From: Arthrobacter sp. C2
Lineage (GTDB): Bacteria; Actinomycetota; Actinomycetes; Actinomycetales; Micrococcaceae
NCBI GenBank assembly: GCA_024207135.1
Contig: CP042428.1
Span: 558,001 to 622,000, forward strand
DNA: 64,000 bases
Direction: 5' to 3'
The notes beneath the pieces are model-generated. The model was not told where the DNA came from. It saw only the letters and a program-made list of their open reading frames with translations, and did no database searches. Position 1 is the first letter of the stretch. Each line of letters starts with the position of its first letter. Made by a program: the position numbers and the translations under genes. Below, piece after piece: positions 52,353 through 60,969 of the stretch.

Positions 52353-52366
52353 GCGCCAAATGTACT

Positions 52367-52400
52367 ATCGAAAGAACCCTTTCGCAAGAGTTCTTTCGAT
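52367..52400. promoter_or_regulatory. operator of the ArsR-type repressor
   Basis: ATCGAAAGAAC and GTTCTTTCGAT form a perfect 11-bp inverted repeat with a 12-bp spacer; a second, nested repeat CGAAAG-AACC-CTTTCG shares the left arm. It lies 15-48 bp before the repressor start. Confidence 0.75.
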
Positions 52401-52569
52401 ATGGCGTCCGCCGACTGCTGAGTGCATTGCGCGATGGGCAGGCCGCGGGCCGTGCGGGACCCCCTCTCGGTGGCCACCGGCCTCGGGGCGCGGGGCATGC
52501 GCACGGCGAAGACCCCCTGTGGTGCGCGTTACTTGGGCATGTGACGCGGTTGCGGATGATGGGAATATT

Positions 52570-52716
52570 TGTGAACACAATGATCCCATTGGCCATGTCG
52601 GGCCGGCCCGGGTGTTGCTGATCCTTGGCCATTGGTGAGTTTTGCACCGGGCCACAATCTCGCCTGTCAAGCGTGCCATTGCTCCTGGGTGTGTGAATAT
52701 GGTAACTTTTGTGAAA
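52570..52716 (+). promoter_or_regulatory. candidate operator sites upstream of otnK
   Basis: TGTGAA occurs at 52570, 52692 and 52710; the last two are 18 bp apart, and the first is in TTTGTGAACACAATG, close to the TTTGTGAAACATTG at 52708. The rest of the 360-bp gap shows nothing recognisable. Likely candidates for the DeoR-type regulator of the operon or a CRP-like protein. Confidence 0.4.
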
Positions 52717-52761
52717 CATTGTAAATAGCGGTGAAGGCGCCGCGGCAGACGGGGAGTGAAC

Positions 52762-54009
52762 ATGGGTGTTCAGCTTGGTGTAATCGCCGATGACTTTACG
52801 GGTGGGACCGACATCGCGAGTTTTCTCGTGGCCAACGGGGTGAAGACCATCCAGCTATCGGGCATCCAATCGCTCGACGCCATTGCCGATGACGTGCAGG
52901 CAATAGTGGTCAGCCTCAAGAGCCGTTCGAATCCAGTATATGAAGCCATTGAACAGTCGTTGCAGGCCCTTGAACTGCTCAAGACCGCCGGTGCCCGACA
53001 GATCTTCTTCAAATATTGTTCAACGTTCGACAGCACCGCCCAGGGGAACATAGGTCCTGTCACCGATGCGCTCCTGAACGCCTTAAACGAGAACTTCACC
53101 GTCGTCTGCCCGGCGCTGCCGGTCAACGGGCGCACCACCTACCAGGGGTACCTATTCGTCAACGGCGTGCCACTCCACGAATCGGGAATGCGCAACCACC
53201 CGGTCACTCCGATGGCCGATTCAAGCCTGGTTCGTCTCATGGACGGCCAGTCCCGGGGGACCACCGGGCTGGTTCCTGTGGACACCGTTGAACGGGGTCG
53301 CGAAGCAGTGGGCGAGGCCCTGGCCGAACTGAAGGCCGCGGGAAACCGCTATGCGGTGCTCGATGCCCTCAACGACCGGCACCTGAATGTACTGGGCGAG
53401 GCCGTTGCCGAGATGCGCCTGGTAACTGGCGGCTCGGGACTTGGTGGAGCCATCGCCCGGGCGCTCCCGGCCACAGCCAAGGGTGAACGCTCGTCCTTCA
53501 CTCCAAAGGCCGGGTCGGCCGTGATCCTGTCGGGTTCCTGCTCGGTCATGACCAATGACCAGGTCGCCGACTACAAGACCAAGGGCCCTTGTCTCGCCGT
53601 GGATGTCGACCGACTGCTGACCTCGCCAACTGGTTACGACGCGGATGTTCTGGCGTGGTTCAGTGATCAGCCCTCCACCGGCCCTGCTCCGCTGATCTTC
53701 GCCACTGCTGGTCCTGAAGAAGTGCAGCGTCTCCAGCGGACCTACGGTTCGGTCGAAACAAGCCAGGCCATCGAGGGATTCTTCGGCCGAATCGCCATCC
53801 GTCTGGTGGAGGACGGAATCCAGCGCATGGTGGTGGCTGGCGGCGAAACCTCCGGTTCGGTCACCACCGCGTTGGGCGTCACGGGATTCGAGGTGGGAGA
53901 ACCGATCGCCCCGGGCGTTCCCTGGGTCCGGTCACTTGATGGACAGGTCGACCTGGCCTTGAAATCGGGAAACTTCGGAACCATCGATTTCTTCAGCCAA
54001 GCCCAGTAG
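52762..54009 (+). CDS. otnK: 3-oxo-tetronate kinase
   Basis: Four-carbon acid sugar kinase of 415 residues with both family domains: N-terminal LGVIADDFTGGTDIASFLVA, SQIFFKYCSTFDSTAQGNIG-type segment (RQIFFKYCSTFDSTAQGNIG) and VCPALPVNGRTTYQGYLFVN; C-terminal nucleotide-binding VILSGSCSVMTNDQVADYK and RMVVAGGETSGSVTTALGV. It phosphorylates 3-oxo-tetronate at O4 (EC 2.7.1.217). ATG 52762 has a GGGGAG site at the right distance; the frame begins at a GTG 6 bp earlier. First gene of the erythronate operon. Confidence 0.92.
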   Translation: MGVQLGVIADDFTGGTDIASFLVANGVKTIQLSGIQSLDAIADDVQAIVVSLKSRSNPVYEAIEQSLQALELLKTAGARQIFFKYCSTFDSTAQGNIGPVTDALLNALNENFTVVCPALPVNGRTTYQGYLFVNGVPLHESGMRNHPVTPMADSSLVRLMDGQSRGTTGLVPVDTVERGREAVGEALAELKAAGNRYAVLDALNDRHLNVLGEAVAEMRLVTGGSGLGGAIARALPATAKGERSSFTPKAGSAVILSGSCSVMTNDQVADYKTKGPCLAVDVDRLLTSPTGYDADVLAWFSDQPSTGPAPLIFATAGPEEVQRLQRTYGSVETSQAIEGFFGRIAIRLVEDGIQRMVVAGGETSGSVTTALGVTGFEVGEPIAPGVPWVRSLDGQVDLALKSGNFGTIDFFSQAQ

Positions 54010-54026
54010 GACCAGGAAAGCCGATC

Positions 54027-54806
54027 ATGCCGAAATTTGCCGCGAACCTGTCCATGATGTTTACCGAATTGCCGTTCCTGGAGCGTTTCGAGGCCGCGGC
54101 GACCGCTGGCTTCAACGCCGTCGAGTACCTCTTCCCCTACGACTTCGAGAAGTCTCAGATCGCTGACAAGCTAAAGGCCCACTCTCTCGAACAAGCCCTT
54201 TTCAACGCCCACGCGGGGGACTGGGGCGGCGGCGAGCGCGGGCTGGCCACGTTGGAAGGACGACAACAGGACTTTCGGGATTCGATCACCCAGGCCTTGG
54301 ACTATGCCCGGGCCCTCGCCTGCCCCAAGATCCACATCATGGCAGGAATCAGCGAAGTCACCGCTGAGACCGAGGCCCTGTATGTCGAGAACGTGCGGTA
54401 TGCGGCCGACCTGGCGACCGAGCTTGACATCGAGGTGCTGATCGAACCGATCAACGCCCGCGACATGCCCGGATATTTCCTGGGCAGCGTTGCCCAGGCT
54501 GTCGACCTGCTTGAGCGGATCGACCGGCCAAACGCCCGCCTGCAGTTCGACTACTACCACGCCCAAATCACCGAGGGCGATGTCACCATGCTGATGCGCG
54601 ATTCCATCGATTCCATCGGCCACATCCAGATCGCCTCGGTGCCCGAGCGCAACGAACCGGATACCGGGGAGCTGAACTACCCCTACGTGCTGGCCGAATT
54701 GGATGCCGCGGGATATCGCGGATGGGTGGGGTGTGAATACCGGCCGGCAGGGGAAACCACCGCGGGCCTGGGATGGCTCGCCGCGTACCGAAGCGACGCC
54801 AAGTGA
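54027..54806 (+). CDS. otnI: 2-oxo-tetronate isomerase
   Basis: Hydroxypyruvate isomerase-like TIM barrel, 259 residues. Family marks are MPKFAANLSMMFTELPFLER, FNAVEYLFPYDFEKSQI, FNAHAGDWGGGERGLA, the metal-binding LIEPINARDMPGYFL and QFDYYHAQITEGD, and GWVGCEYRPAGETTAGLGW at the end. It interconverts 2-oxo- and 3-oxo-tetronate (EC 5.3.1.35). Second gene of the operon, 17 bp after otnK. Confidence 0.91.
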   Translation: MPKFAANLSMMFTELPFLERFEAAATAGFNAVEYLFPYDFEKSQIADKLKAHSLEQALFNAHAGDWGGGERGLATLEGRQQDFRDSITQALDYARALACPKIHIMAGISEVTAETEALYVENVRYAADLATELDIEVLIEPINARDMPGYFLGSVAQAVDLLERIDRPNARLQFDYYHAQITEGDVTMLMRDSIDSIGHIQIASVPERNEPDTGELNYPYVLAELDAAGYRGWVGCEYRPAGETTAGLGWLAAYRSDAK

Positions 54807-55585
54807 TTCCCCTCGAGCGCCAGCGCGCCATCCTTCAGATGCTTCAAGAACAAGGAAGCGTCAGCATCACCAGCCTTGTCGAGGTCTTGGGCGTATCTCA
54901 CATGACGGTGCGCCGCGACATCCACCGGCTCGAGGAACTCGGCCGTGTCGTCTCTGTCCCCGGAGGAGTGAGCAGGCCCGAGCGACTGGCCCTGGACCAG
55001 TCGCATACGGTCAAGGAAGGCCTGCAGCAAGCGCAGAAGCTTGCCATCGCACGGGCTGCCGCCGAGCAGGTCCAGCCCGGCAACGTGGTGTTCCTTGACG
55101 CCGGAACTACCACGCTGTCCATCGCCCAATATCTGGCCCCGATGCCGAACATGGTCTTCGTGACCAACGACCTGTCGATTGCCCTGAGCCTCTCCGAACG
55201 CTCGAGCAATGAACTCTACTTCGCCGGAGGCGCCCTGGACCGTGCCAACCTCTCGTCGGACGGTTCACTGACCGCACGCATGATTGCCCAGTTCAACGTC
55301 GATGTGGCGTTCATGTCCACCTCCTCCTTTGATCTGCGCGGAACCTCCGTGCCCACCGACGCCAAACTGGCGGTCAAACGGGCCATCAAGGAGACCGCCG
55401 CACGCACCATCTTGGTGAGCGACAGCAGCAAGTACGGCCGGGTGGCTAGCCTGCAGGCAGTCAAGCTCACCGACATCGACGGAATCATCACCGATTCCGG
55501 ACTTGCCGATTCGGCGGTCGAGAAGATCAAGGAACTGGGTATTCCCCTCACCCTGGTCGACCCCCATCTCGAATTCCCCAACTAA
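54803..55585 (+). CDS. DeoR family regulator of the erythronate operon
   Basis: A 260-residue DeoR/GlpR-type repressor: winged helix SITSLVEVLGVSHMTVRRDI, then a sugar-phosphate-binding domain with VVFLDAGTTTLSIAQYLAP and ILVSDSSKYGRVASLQAV. The GTG at 54803 overlaps the otnI stop (GTGA) and starts VIPLERQRAIL, which I prefer over an ATG at 54773 that would overlap otnI by 34 bp. A regulator placed in the middle of its operon implies autoregulation; the inducer is probably a tetronate phosphate. Confidence 0.9.
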   Translation: MIPLERQRAILQMLQEQGSVSITSLVEVLGVSHMTVRRDIHRLEELGRVVSVPGGVSRPERLALDQSHTVKEGLQQAQKLAIARAAAEQVQPGNVVFLDAGTTTLSIAQYLAPMPNMVFVTNDLSIALSLSERSSNELYFAGGALDRANLSSDGSLTARMIAQFNVDVAFMSTSSFDLRGTSVPTDAKLAVKRAIKETAARTILVSDSSKYGRVASLQAVKLTDIDGIITDSGLADSAVEKIKELGIPLTLVDPHLEFPN

Positions 55586-55599
55586 AGAAAGTTTCAAAG

Positions 55600-56562
55600 A
55601 TGAAAATCATAGTTACCGGCGGAGGCGGATTCCTCGGCAGCCGCGTCATCCAGCTGCTCCTGGAGCGCAAGGATGCAGGCACCGGCACCGTGGAATTCGA
55701 CCAGATCGTATCCTTGGACCTGGCAGAATGCCCGGTCGACGATTCGCGCGTCACCTCGGTCAAGGGAAGCATCGGCGACATTGAATTGCTCCACGGGCTG
55801 GTCACAGAGGACACCGTGGGCATCTTCCACCTCGCTGCCGTACTCAGTGGCGGCTCCGAGGAAGACTTCGACCTGGCGATGAACGTCAACGTCGACGGAA
55901 CCCGGGCACTGCTTGAGGCGGCCCGGAAAACCAAGGCCGCCCCGCGCTTCGTGTTCACCAGCTCCCTGGCCGTCTTCGGCGGGGAAATGCCACAGACCGT
56001 CCCGGAGAACCTGGCCACGCAGCCGGAGTCGACCTACGGCATGGTCAAGTCCATCGGCGAACTGCTGGTCAACGAGTACACCCGCAAGGGATACATCGAC
56101 GGGCGCATCTGCCGCCTGCCGACCATTTCCGTGCGCCCGGGCAAGCCGAACTCCGCGGCATCGTCCTTTGCCAGCTCGATCATCCGCGAACCACTGAACG
56201 GCACCGGATCGGTGTGCCCGGTGCCGGTTGAAACGAAGATGTGGCTTTCCTCGCCCAACGCCGCGGTGGCCAACCTGGTCCATGCCTTTGAGCTTGGTGG
56301 AGAGCTGCTCGGCGGCTGGCGGGTGCTCAACGTCCCGGGACTGAGCGTCACAGCCGGGGAAATGCTCGAAAGCCTGGCCCGTGTCGGTGGCCAACAGGCG
56401 CGGGACCTGGTGGAGATCGCTTACGACGCGAAGATCGATGCGATCGTCGGCTCCTGGCCTGGTGCTTTCGACGTCGAACGCACGCGCAGCCTCGGTTTCG
56501 TCTCCGACACCGACTTCGACCAAGTCGTCCAGCAATACCGCGACGATTTCATCGCGAACTAA
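55600..56562 (+). CDS. denD: D-erythronate dehydrogenase
   Basis: Extended short-chain dehydrogenase of 320 residues. The NAD motif is IIVTGGGGFLGSRVIQLLLE; the active site has FTSSLAVFGGEMP and STYGMVKSIGELL (YxxxK); SVRPGKPNSAASSFASSIIR and CPVPVETKMWLSSPNAAVAN are typical of DenD. It oxidises D-erythronate to 2-oxo-tetronate (EC 1.1.1.410), the first step of the pathway. Preceded by AAAGAAAG-like ribosome-binding sequence, 14 bp after the regulator. Confidence 0.91.
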   Translation: MKIIVTGGGGFLGSRVIQLLLERKDAGTGTVEFDQIVSLDLAECPVDDSRVTSVKGSIGDIELLHGLVTEDTVGIFHLAAVLSGGSEEDFDLAMNVNVDGTRALLEAARKTKAAPRFVFTSSLAVFGGEMPQTVPENLATQPESTYGMVKSIGELLVNEYTRKGYIDGRICRLPTISVRPGKPNSAASSFASSIIREPLNGTGSVCPVPVETKMWLSSPNAAVANLVHAFELGGELLGGWRVLNVPGLSVTAGEMLESLARVGGQQARDLVEIAYDAKIDAIVGSWPGAFDVERTRSLGFVSDTDFDQVVQQYRDDFIAN

Positions 56563-56589
56563 CTCTCCCCAGATCCTAGGAACACCACC

Positions 56590-58041
56590 ATGAATTTTGC
56601 GGTTGAAACAATCGCAACTGCCAGCCCGGCGGCCATCGTCGGGCTTGTGGTTGCCATCGCAGTGCTTATCTTCCTTGTGCTCAAGACCAAGGTGCATGCA
56701 CTGCTGGCCTTGATCATCGCGGCGTCCATTGCCGCGCTGGCCGCCGGCATGACACCCGAAGCGGCGGTCGCCTCGATCACCGCCGGATTCGGCTCCACCC
56801 TTGCCACCATTGGCCTGGTCGTCGGCTTCGGCGTGATGATGGGCCGCATCCTGGAAGTTTCCGGGGCCGCCGAGAAATTGGCCATCTCCATGATCCGCTG
56901 GCTTGGCAGCAAGCGTGAAGACTGGGCGCTGTCGGTCGCAGGCTACATCATCTCCATCCCGATCTTCGTGGACAGCGCATTCGTGATCCTCACCCCGCTG
57001 GTCAAGGCGCTGTCCACCAGCACCGGCCGCTCGAAGCTGACGCTGGGCATCGCCATGGCCGGCGGCATGGTGCTGACCCACCACGCGGTCCCGCCGACTC
57101 CGGGCCCGCTGGGTGCCGCAGGCATCTACGGCGTGTCGATTGGCGACATGATCCTCTACGGGTTGCTGCTGACCCTGCCTGCGCTGGTGACCGTCACGCT
57201 CTACGCTCGTTTCGCTGGCCCCAAGATCGAGGCCATGGCACCGGTTTCGGTGTCTGTGGCGACCGGAGGCGGGGACAGCATTCTGCCCGTCGCCGATGAC
57301 AAGACCACCGCCAAGGAAGCCTTCAAGGAATTCAACGAGCTTGCGGATGAACGCCTGAAGGAACTCCCTTCCCTGTTCCTTTCCCTGCTTCCGGTTCTCG
57401 GGCCCATCGTCTTGATCTTCCTGAACACCGGCATCTCGGCTGTTGCCAAGGCCACCGACGGAGCCATCCCGGACATGGTTGTCCAAATCGCTTCATTCAT
57501 CGGCAACCCGGTGATCGCTGTGGGTATCGGCGTGTTGCTGGCCATCTACGGGCTGGCCCGCCAGATGGACCGCAACTCCGTTCTTGCCGAGATGGAAAAG
57601 GGTGTTGAATCGGCCGGCATCATCCTGCTGGTCACCGGTGGCGGTGGAGCGCTCGGCGCGGTGCTGCGAGACAGCGGTGTTGGCGATGCCATCGGCCAGT
57701 GGGTCTCGACCCTCCCGCTGCCGAGCATCCTGATCCCGTTCCTGATCGCAACCATGGTCCGCCTGGTGCAGGGCAGCGGAACCGTTGCCATCATCACCTC
57801 GGCATCACTCTCTGCGCCGATCCTTGCCCAGATCCCCGACGTCAACATGGTCCTGGCCGCACAGGCTGCCTGCTTGGGCGCCATGGTGTTCAGCTACTTC
57901 AACGACAGCCTGTTCTGGGTCGTCAACCGCATGCTTGGAGTCACCGACGTGAAGCGGCAGATCCTGACCTGGTCCATTCCGACCACGGTGGCCTGGGCCA
58001 CGGCCCTGGTCACGATCCTGGTCGCCGACATCTTCCTCTGA
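56590..58041 (+). CDS. GntP family permease, probable erythronate importer
   Basis: A 483-residue secondary transporter with about 12-13 hydrophobic helices. GntP-family landmarks are VVGFGVMMGRILEVSGAAEK, FVDSAFVILTPLVKALS, GGMVLTHHAVPPTPGPLGAA, and GGGGALGAVLRDSGVGDAIG with the late RLVQGSGTVAIITSASL. It imports a sugar acid by proton symport; erythronate is inferred from the operon. It starts 27 bp after denD. Confidence 0.91.
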   Translation: MNFAVETIATASPAAIVGLVVAIAVLIFLVLKTKVHALLALIIAASIAALAAGMTPEAAVASITAGFGSTLATIGLVVGFGVMMGRILEVSGAAEKLAISMIRWLGSKREDWALSVAGYIISIPIFVDSAFVILTPLVKALSTSTGRSKLTLGIAMAGGMVLTHHAVPPTPGPLGAAGIYGVSIGDMILYGLLLTLPALVTVTLYARFAGPKIEAMAPVSVSVATGGGDSILPVADDKTTAKEAFKEFNELADERLKELPSLFLSLLPVLGPIVLIFLNTGISAVAKATDGAIPDMVVQIASFIGNPVIAVGIGVLLAIYGLARQMDRNSVLAEMEKGVESAGIILLVTGGGGALGAVLRDSGVGDAIGQWVSTLPLPSILIPFLIATMVRLVQGSGTVAIITSASLSAPILAQIPDVNMVLAAQAACLGAMVFSYFNDSLFWVVNRMLGVTDVKRQILTWSIPTTVAWATALVTILVADIFL

Positions 58042-58086
58042 TGGGTACTCACCCATCCACCAACATTCCAAAGCAAAGGGCAGTAA

Positions 58087-58710
58087 GTGAAGTTTCTCGA
58101 GACTAGAGCAGAAATGGTGGAGTTGTCGGCAAGCCTTTTCCAGCGTGGATACTCGGTGGGCAGCGCCGGCAACATCAGTGTCCGCGTGGCCGATGGCTAC
58201 CTGATGACACCCACGAACTCATCGCTGGGGCGGTTGGACGCCGAGAGCTTGTCGCTCCTGGACCACGGGTGGAACCACATTTCGGGCGACGCCCCCTCCA
58301 AGGAAGTCGTTATGCACCGCGCCATGTACGAGGCACGGCCAGATACCGGGGCCATCGTCCACCTGCACTCCACGCATGTGACAGCGCTCAGCTGCCTGGC
58401 ACCCAGCAACGGGCCTCTGATCAAGCCACACACCCCGTACTTGGTGATGCGCTTGGGCGAAGACATTCCCTTGGTTCCCTACTACAAGCCGGGGGACCCC
58501 GGCATGGAGCGCGACATCCTTGAAGCCGCCCGGGAGGCCAAAGCCATTATCCTGGGCAACCACGGAAGCATTGTCGCTGGGAAGAGTCTGGTTAATGCGG
58601 TGGATTCCGCCGAGGAACTGGAAGTGTCCGCGCAGCTGGCGCTGTTGCTTCGCGGGCGGGATACCCGTCCGCTGACAGCAGCAGAGATTGATGCCTTGAT
58701 GAACCGGTAG
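58087..58710 (+). CDS. otnC: 3-oxo-tetronate 4-phosphate decarboxylase (class II aldolase family)
   Basis: A 207-residue class II aldolase-fold protein starting at GTG 58087 behind an AAAGGG site. Motifs are SLFQRGYSVGSAGNISVRVA, the Zn-binding HLHSTHVTALS, and ILGNHGSIVAGKSL. It decarboxylates 3-oxo-tetronate 4-phosphate to dihydroxyacetone phosphate (EC 4.1.1.104), closing the route from D-erythronate to glycolysis. L-fuculose-type aldolases are close relatives, but the operon decides the assignment. Confidence 0.9.
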   Translation: MKFLETRAEMVELSASLFQRGYSVGSAGNISVRVADGYLMTPTNSSLGRLDAESLSLLDHGWNHISGDAPSKEVVMHRAMYEARPDTGAIVHLHSTHVTALSCLAPSNGPLIKPHTPYLVMRLGEDIPLVPYYKPGDPGMERDILEAAREAKAIILGNHGSIVAGKSLVNAVDSAEELEVSAQLALLLRGRDTRPLTAAEIDALMNR

Positions 58711-58744
58711 CACCGGTCGGCTGTGGTCGTCCTATCTGGGCGAT

Positions 58745-58795
58745 AAAGGGCCCGTGGCCGGTGATTGCTATGCAGTCGCCGGCTACGGGCCTTTT
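58745..58795 (+). terminator. terminator of the erythronate operon
   Basis: AAAGGGCCCGT-G-GCCGG pairs with CCGGC-T-ACGGGCCTTTT: a long G/C stem with one mismatch, ending in TTTT. It lies 35 bp after otnC. Confidence 0.85.
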
Positions 58796-58857
58796 CGTGG
58801 CCAGCGGCCTGACGGGCTGCCACGTCGAGTAAGGGAAGCGCTGATAGCCTCGATTCC

Positions 58858-59271
58858 ATGAAGCAATCCGAGCTTGAAACGCTCACCGCCCTGCGCAGGG
58901 CCAAGGACATGATCGACCGCGAATACGCGAAACCCCTGGATGTACCCACCATGGCGACCAAGGCCCTCATGTCCCCGGCGCATTTCTCCCGGCAGTTCAA
59001 GGCCGCCTACGGGCAGAGCCCCTACGCGTACCTGATGACCCGGCGCATCGAGCGTTCCATGGCCCTGCTGCGCGCCGGGGTCAGCGTCACCGACGCCTGC
59101 ATGGAGGTGGGGTGTACCTCGCTGGGTTCCTTCAGCACCAGCTTCACCCAAATCACCGGGGAAAGCCCAAGCGGCTACCGCAACCGGGAACATGCGGCGG
59201 TGGAAGCCATGCCCGCCTGCATCGCCAAGTCCGTTACCCGCCCCAAGAGCACCAGGACGCCCCGGTACTAG
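58858..59271 (+). CDS. AraC-type DNA-binding protein (HTH domain only)
   Basis: A 137-residue protein consisting almost only of an AraC/XylS double helix-turn-helix: LDVPTMATKALMSPAHFSRQ, FKAAYGQSPYAYLMTRRIER, VSVTDACMEVGCTSLGSFST and FTQITGESPSGYRN. There is no ligand domain, as in other short AraC proteins that usually stand next to VOC-family genes; a VOC gene lies 0.9 kb on. It overlaps the convergent TetR gene by 4 bp. Confidence 0.9.
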   Translation: MKQSELETLTALRRAKDMIDREYAKPLDVPTMATKALMSPAHFSRQFKAAYGQSPYAYLMTRRIERSMALLRAGVSVTDACMEVGCTSLGSFSTSFTQITGESPSGYRNREHAAVEAMPACIAKSVTRPKSTRTPRY

Positions 59272-59810
59272 GCCCCCAGGATCTTGCGCAGCGCCTCGGC
59301 CGTCAGCTCCCGCGACGGGGGTGCGGTGCCCAGGGCGCGGTGGATGGAGATCCCCTCGATGAGTGCATCAACCTGGTGCGCCGTTGCCGCGTCCATGTGG
59401 CGTTCCAGGGCCCGGGCACTGATCTCGAGCCAGCCTTGGGTGATGTTCCTGAACCGCGCATCGCGCGCCGCCAGCGCATACAGCTCCATGGTCAGGACCA
59501 GGGAACGGCGGGAATCCAGCACATCGTCGTGGATCAGCTCCACCAACGCCGCAACCAGCTTCGCGCCGGCAAATTCACCGGCAAGCCCCGCGGCGAAGCG
59601 CTCGCCGACCTCGGCGGCAAAGCGCGTGAAAGCCGCCTCGAGCAGCTCGTCCATGCAGGGGAAATGGTAGGTCATCGAGCCCAGCGGCACATCGGCGAGC
59701 GCCGCGACCTTGCGGGGCGAGGTGCCCGCCACGCCTTGGGAGGCAATCAGCTCCACCGCGCAGTCGATGATGCGTTCGCGGCGGTCCGGATCGACCCTGC
59801 GGGTGGACAC
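59268..59810 (-). CDS. TetR family regulator
   Basis: A 180-residue TetR regulator: helix-turn-helix GTSPRKVAALADVPLGSMTY, HFPCMDELLEAAF, then a helical ligand domain (VLTMELYALAARDARFRNIT). Its target is not obvious: the flanking transferase relic on the same strand is broken. No operator palindrome was found near its start. Confidence 0.9.
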   Translation of the reverse strand: MSTRRVDPDRRERIIDCAVELIASQGVAGTSPRKVAALADVPLGSMTYHFPCMDELLEAAFTRFAAEVGERFAAGLAGEFAGAKLVAALVELIHDDVLDSRRSLVLTMELYALAARDARFRNITQGWLEISARALERHMDAATAHQVDALIEGISIHRALGTAPPSRELTAEALRKILGA

Positions 59811-59817
59811 CTAGGAC

Positions 59818-60120
59818 CTAGAGGTTCTTGATGACGCGGGCGGGATTGCCCACCGCCACCACGTTGGCCGGAACGTCCCCGGTGACCACCGAACCGGCGC
59901 CGATGACGCTGTTGTTCCCGATGCTGATCGGGACGGCGTCCAGGGTCGTGAGGTTGTGGCTGGTGAAGGTGCGCTCGCCGATCGACAGCTGGGTCCCGTA
60001 GTCCACGAACGGCGGTGGCTTGATCTCCACGTGCTCGCCCAGATGCCCCACGAAATCGACCATGACGTGCCTGGCGGCATGTTGGCATCGAGCAGGATTC
60101 AAGAAGCGCCCCCGGTCCAC
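59818..60120 (-). pseudogene. hexapeptide O-acetyltransferase with internal deletion
   Basis: About 100 codons that join the middle of a maltose O-acetyltransferase (EIKPPPFVDYGTQLSIGERT, LTTLDAVPISIGNN) directly to its end (SVIGAGSVVTGDVPANVVAV, GNPARVIKNL). Roughly 60 residues in between, including the catalytic His region and the WIG coil, are missing without a frame break, and the N-terminal cap is also lost. It is probably non-functional. Confidence 0.75.
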
Positions 60121-60139
60121 CCGGACCTATGGTTGAGCC

Positions 60140-60544
60140 ATGGATATTTCACTGCAGTACTCACACATCACCGTCAACGACGTCGACGCGGCCATTCCCT
60201 TCTACCGCGACGGGCTGGGCCTGAAGGTGGAAAACGACGTCGCCTCGGGAGAGCACCGCTGGGTCACCCTGGGCTCCGACACCCAGCCGGGGCTGGGCAT
60301 CGTGCTCTCGGACCCGCACGCAGGGCGCTCGGAGGCCGACGGCAACGCCATCCAGGAACTGCTCACCAAGGGGGTGCTGCCGATGACGGTCTTTTCCACC
60401 TCCGACCTGGACGGACTCTTCGAGCAGGTGCGGGCCACCGGGGCCGAGGTCCTCCAGGAGCCCATCGAACAGCCGTGGGGCCCGCGGGACTGCGCGTTCA
60501 GGGACCCCTCGGGCAACTTGATCCGGCTCTCGCAGCGCCAGTAG
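60140..60544 (+). CDS. VOC family protein
   Basis: A 134-residue vicinal-oxygen-chelate protein: MDISLQYSHITVNDVDAAIP, FYRDGLGLKVENDV, and the C-terminal GPRDCAFRDPSGNLIRLSQ. The metal or substrate ligands sit in YSHITV and DPSGNLI. Such small glyoxalase-like proteins bind or alter drugs or metabolites; function here unknown. Probably under the short AraC protein upstream. Confidence 0.9.
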   Translation: MDISLQYSHITVNDVDAAIPFYRDGLGLKVENDVASGEHRWVTLGSDTQPGLGIVLSDPHAGRSEADGNAIQELLTKGVLPMTVFSTSDLDGLFEQVRATGAEVLQEPIEQPWGPRDCAFRDPSGNLIRLSQRQ

Positions 60545-60597
60545 CCTAACCCTTCGGCGGACCAAGCGCAGCGGGCCCGCTGTTGTTGGCCCCGTGC

Positions 60598-60804
60598 CTA
60601 CCTGATTGGCGGAACCGGTCCGATCGGGTCCGGTTCAACGGGCGGATACGGATGCTGCGGATCGGGCCGGGGCGGCAACGGCCCCGGGTCCGGCGGCGGA
60701 TCGTAGGGCGGCACGGGAGGCCCGGGCGGAATCGGTGGAGTCGGCGGAACACGGCCGGGCTCGGCCGGCCGGTCCGGGGGCTCGGGAGGCTGTGGGATGG
60801 TCAT
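60598..60804 (-). CDS. possible proline-rich small protein
   Basis: A 68-codon frame that is about half proline (EPPDRPAEPGRVPPTPPIPP and similar), without hydrophobic segment. G/C-rich DNA easily gives such frames, so it may be spurious; it has a plausible start region opposite the VOC gene downstream. Little can be said about function. Confidence 0.35.
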   Translation of the reverse strand: MTIPQPPEPPDRPAEPGRVPPTPPIPPGPPVPPYDPPPDPGPLPPRPDPQHPYPPVEPDPIGPVPPIR

Positions 60805-60969
60805 GGCCGCTCACTTCCGTCGATGGTGGTTGCAGGCCCAGTGTATGACGTGCCGACGTGCCGCGATACCCCCCCGCGCGCCACACCTGCGCTCACGCTT
60901 CCGGGCCTCTTTTTCGCGGATCCGGACGTAAAATTGGAGGGCCAGATTTCCACCCGAGGATGGTTCCCC

